From JABSSA01 sp039984715 (GTDB lineage: Bacteria > Pseudomonadota > Alphaproteobacteria > Rhodobacterales > Rhodobacteraceae), in contig JBDWUA010000005.1 of assembly GCA_039984715.1 (NCBI GenBank), positions 1 to 64,000 of the forward strand: 64,000 nt of DNA, given 5' to 3'. The position numbers and the translations under genes are program-made. Shown here piece after piece: positions 61,862-64,000 of this stretch (within the stretch, counting starts at the first letter, position 1; each line of letters opens with the position of its first letter). Under the pieces are notes generated by a model. The model did not search any database, was not told the DNA's origin, and was given only the letters and a program-made list of their open reading frames with translations.

Positions 61862-62753
61862 TTTGCGCCCTCCCCGCTGCGCGCAGGAAGACTGCGCTCA
61901 GGGCCATGTTGATAACCAGAATAACAATCATCACAGCCGCACCTGTTGAGTAATTCAGGTCCCGAAACGCCAGCTGATACATGTAGACGGCAAGCACCTC
62001 AGTAGATCGGCCCGGACCACCGCCCGTCAGGGGTAAAACAATGTCGAACATGTTGAAACTGGCAAAGCTCAACCACATCAGTGCAAGTGAGAGCATGGGG
62101 ATGATGGACGGGATCGTGATGTGAATGAACTTCTGAAACCCAGACGCACCGTCGATATCGGCGGCGGCGTAAAGCTCGGGGTCAATTGTTTGCAGGCCCG
62201 CCAGCAGGATCAGAGTTGCAAAGGGCGCAATGAACCAGACGTTGGCCATGGTGATGACCATCAGCGCTTTGTCGGGGTCAGCCAGCCATGACACTGTCGA
62301 CAGGCCCAACGCGCCCGAGATTTGTGTCACGATTGCATTGTCGCCGGTGAACAGAAACCGCCACATCACGGCAGTCGCCACGCCAGAGACAAGATACGGG
62401 ATCAACGCAATCGCACGGAAAAAGGCCCGCGCGAATTTGATCTGGTTCAGCACCAAAGCGTGGACCAGCGACATCACCAAACCAATGGCGATTGTGGCGC
62501 CAACAAAAATCAAAGAAATGGCCAGAGAGTTTCGAAATCCTGATGACCCAAACAAGTCCTTATAGTTTCGCAAGCCGACGAACGGCTGCCCCGGTTCCCA
62601 AACCTCGATCTGGTAAAAGGACATCATGACACCACGCACGACCGCATAGCCTAGAACGGCTGCAACAAGCGCAATGGCGGGAAACAAAAGGATGTAGGGC
62701 GTCATTCGTTCGATCAGTTGATCTCGGAATGCGCGCTTGACGGTATCGGCCAC
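61851..62753 (-). CDS. CUT1 sugar ABC permease (MalF-like)
   Basis: A 300-residue permease with six spans. The EAA loop is ELYAAADIDGASGFQKFIHITIPSI. Features such as FVGLRNYKDLF and PLTGGGPGRSTEVLAVYMYQLAF are typical of MalF/UgpA-type proteins. It follows the binding-protein gene across 80 bases with a hairpin. Confidence 0.93.
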   Translation of the reverse strand: MADTVKRAFRDQLIERMTPYILLFPAIALVAAVLGYAVVRGVMMSFYQIEVWEPGQPFVGLRNYKDLFGSSGFRNSLAISLIFVGATIAIGLVMSLVHALVLNQIKFARAFFRAIALIPYLVSGVATAVMWRFLFTGDNAIVTQISGALGLSTVSWLADPDKALMVITMANVWFIAPFATLILLAGLQTIDPELYAAADIDGASGFQKFIHITIPSIIPMLSLALMWLSFASFNMFDIVLPLTGGGPGRSTEVLAVYMYQLAFRDLNYSTGAAVMIVILVINMALSAVFLRAAGRAQNDK

Positions 62754-62780
62754 ATTCGCTCCTGGTTTAACGGCGACACC

Positions 62781-62807
62781 AGAAGGGCCGAATGCCTCGG
62801 CCCTTCT
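62781..62807 (-). promoter_or_regulatory. Intercistronic hairpin between binding protein and permease
   Basis: AGAAGGGCCGA and TCGGCCCTTCT pair perfectly (11 base pairs) with a five-base loop and no U-tract in the transcribed direction. The position directly after the binding-protein gene suits mRNA stabilisation. Confidence 0.6.
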
Positions 62808-62833
62808 GATTTTTCAGATCAAACGCTAAGGGT

Positions 62834-64000
62834 TTAACCGCCAACAAGCTCGTTGATGGCCGCCTGATGCTTTGCCGCAATCCCAGCCGCGTCCGCATCT
62901 GGGTTGGTCAAAGCCTCCTGCATGGAATCAAGCAAGATCTGATAGATTTGGCTTTGACGTGGATGCGTTGGCAGCGGAGTCAGATTGGAGAACTCCCCTG
63001 CGAACGCAGACGCCCAAGGCTTTACGGCGTTGTATTCATCGGACGCAAACACCGACAATACCGTGCCCGGCTGATAGCGCGCCGAAACTTCGCCGACATT
63101 TTCTGCCTTAGCAAGATACTGAAGAACTTTCAGAATGGCCGCGTCCTCGGCGGCGTCTTTGGTCACGATAAATGGCCAGCCAAGGGTCATGGTGCGTGCT
63201 TCGCTCTCGGCGCCCGGTCGTGCAGGCGGACGTCCACCATCCCATTGCTCGCCCCATGCAAGGGACTCGTTCAATGTCGGATAGATATTGTCACCAAGAA
63301 GCGATTGCGCGGCATTCCCACCAATAAAGGCCGTGCGCATCGCGCCGGAATCCCATGCCAGAACATCCGTAGATGTCAGCCCTTCGCGCACAAGTGTCTG
63401 ATAGAACGACAACAGGTAATGGCCCGCATCTGAATCTAGCTGAGGAACCCCGTTTTCGAATTGTCCGCCCATCGACATAAAGGTGGACAAGAACCAAACC
63501 GGGTCATGCGCCCGACTGCCGATCACAGCGAAACCGGTATGTCCATCTGCTTTGGCCACCCGTGCGAAGGCCAACACGTCTTCCCAAGTTTTGGGCGCGT
63601 CCATGCCCGCAGCGGCCAGCCAATCCTTGCGGTAGGTGTACCAGAAAGGTCCCGCATATAGGGTCATCCCGTAGGGTGTGCCTTCCAACGACGCCATATC
63701 CAAGCCGACCGAAGAGATGTCATCAAGCGAGGCGGCATCGTCCGCTCTCCACATCTCAAGAAGACTGCTGACGTCACGCACAGCGCCCTGTGCGACAAGA
63801 GGTGCTAACCCGTCTGCGGGAACTTGAATAATGTCTGGTGCGCGCCCTGCCTGAGTTGCGCGCAGCGTATCTGCAACAGCCTGTTCAAGGCGCACAACTT
63901 CGGTCGTTACGGTGATCCCAGGGTTTTCAGAGTGGAACGTTTCAAACGCATCCGCAGGGATAAAGTTTTCTCTGCCAAACCAGACTGTGATGTCTTGCGC
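62834..64000 (-). CDS. CUT1 sugar ABC binding protein (5' end outside window)
   Basis: The frame is open from the stop at 62834 to the window edge (389 codons). The most upstream residues, AQDITVWFGRENFIPADAF, look like a mature N-terminus after an AxA cleavage site. Only the signal peptide and start are therefore likely to be missing. SBP_bac_1 features include RAPDIIQVPADGLAPLVAQG, YGMTLYAGPFWYTYRKDWLAAAG and PKTWEDVLAFA. It binds a sugar or polyol for the UgpC-type importer. The neighbouring pentulose kinase suggests a pentose or pentitol; the ligand is not proven. Confidence 0.88.
   Translation of the reverse strand, partial: AQDITVWFGRENFIPADAFETFHSENPGITVTTEVVRLEQAVADTLRATQAGRAPDIIQVPADGLAPLVAQGAVRDVSSLLEMWRADDAASLDDISSVGLDMASLEGTPYGMTLYAGPFWYTYRKDWLAAAGMDAPKTWEDVLAFARVAKADGHTGFAVIGSRAHDPVWFLSTFMSMGGQFENGVPQLDSDAGHYLLSFYQTLVREGLTSTDVLAWDSGAMRTAFIGGNAAQSLLGDNIYPTLNESLAWGEQWDGGRPPARPGAESEARTMTLGWPFIVTKDAAEDAAILKVLQYLAKAENVGEVSARYQPGTVLSVFASDEYNAVKPWASAFAGEFSNLTPLPTHPRQSQIYQILLDSMQEALTNPDADAAGIAAKHQAAINELVGG

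Noticed and set aside
1..64000. CRISPR arrays, rRNA genes and complete insertion sequences
   Set aside because: No regularly spaced repeats, no rRNA sequence and no transposase frame were seen on either strand.

Overview
The window looks like a chromosomal segment of a marine alphaproteobacterium of the Rhodobacterales (Roseobacter-type). The case rests on the ccoNOQP-ccoGHIS block with FNR-type boxes, an adjacent FnrL-type regulator and hemN, several ABC uptake operons, and the protein signatures throughout. About 17 kb on the left is accessory DNA; the rest is ordinary metabolic chromosome.

Layout. (1) 1-6.2 kb: accessory DNA that is visibly more A+T rich. It has a broken HGGXnG-motif gene, a membrane protein with a discoidin-like domain, small lipoproteins, and a Tat-like secreted zinc metalloprotease overlapping a trypsin-like serine protease gene. 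(2) About 6.9-17.1 kb: a probable integrative element at the 3' end of tRNA-Ser(GCU). A tyrosine integrase abuts the tRNA, and a 13-bp copy of the tRNA 3' end lies at 6871. Its cargo is McrB-like and McrC-like genes with a convergent DNA methyltransferase, a two-gene operon opposite an XRE regulator, a stand-alone reverse transcriptase with an altered catalytic motif, an AlpA-type regulator and an unknown protein. (3) 17.7-27.6 kb: cbb3 oxidase assembly (ccoGHIS) and structural genes (ccoNOQP), fnrL and hemN, with three perfect TTGAT-N4-ATCAA boxes. (4) 27.8-35.9 kb: a decayed TylF-like methyltransferase, a secreted ankyrin protein, and a peptide/nickel-type ABC importer divergent from an MFS protein with a His-rich tail. 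(5) 36.1-47 kb: aconitase X, two aminotransferases, a D-amino-acid dehydrogenase, a polar amino acid ABC transporter, a MocR regulator and a DCXR-like SDR. (6) 47.2-51.5 kb: a VOC protein and Rrf2 regulator divergent from a COG0523 GTPase and a DUF1826 gene, then an auxiliary-type tryptophanyl-tRNA synthetase. (7) 51.6-64 kb: a frcBCA-like sugar ABC operon with a ROK repressor, transketolase plus an FGGY kinase, and a CUT1 sugar ABC operon cut by the window end.

How the parts work together. The respiratory block forms an oxygen-responsive unit: FnrL boxes sit at ccoN, ccoG and the fnrL-hemN intergenic region, and CcoGHIS mature the oxidase that ccoNOQP encode. The sugar block is a transport-plus-kinase-plus-transketolase unit that would feed the pentose phosphate pathway. 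The amino acid block pairs uptake with deaminating enzymes.

The strongest regulatory find is a complete ribosome-mediated attenuator in front of trpS. It has a 15-residue leader peptide with tandem Trp codons, mutually exclusive 1:2, 2:3 and 3:4 stems, and a U-tract terminator. The most promising candidates for undescribed biology are the reverse transcriptase (CFDN instead of YxDD) with its neighbours on the tRNA-Ser element, and the two-protease cassette on the left.
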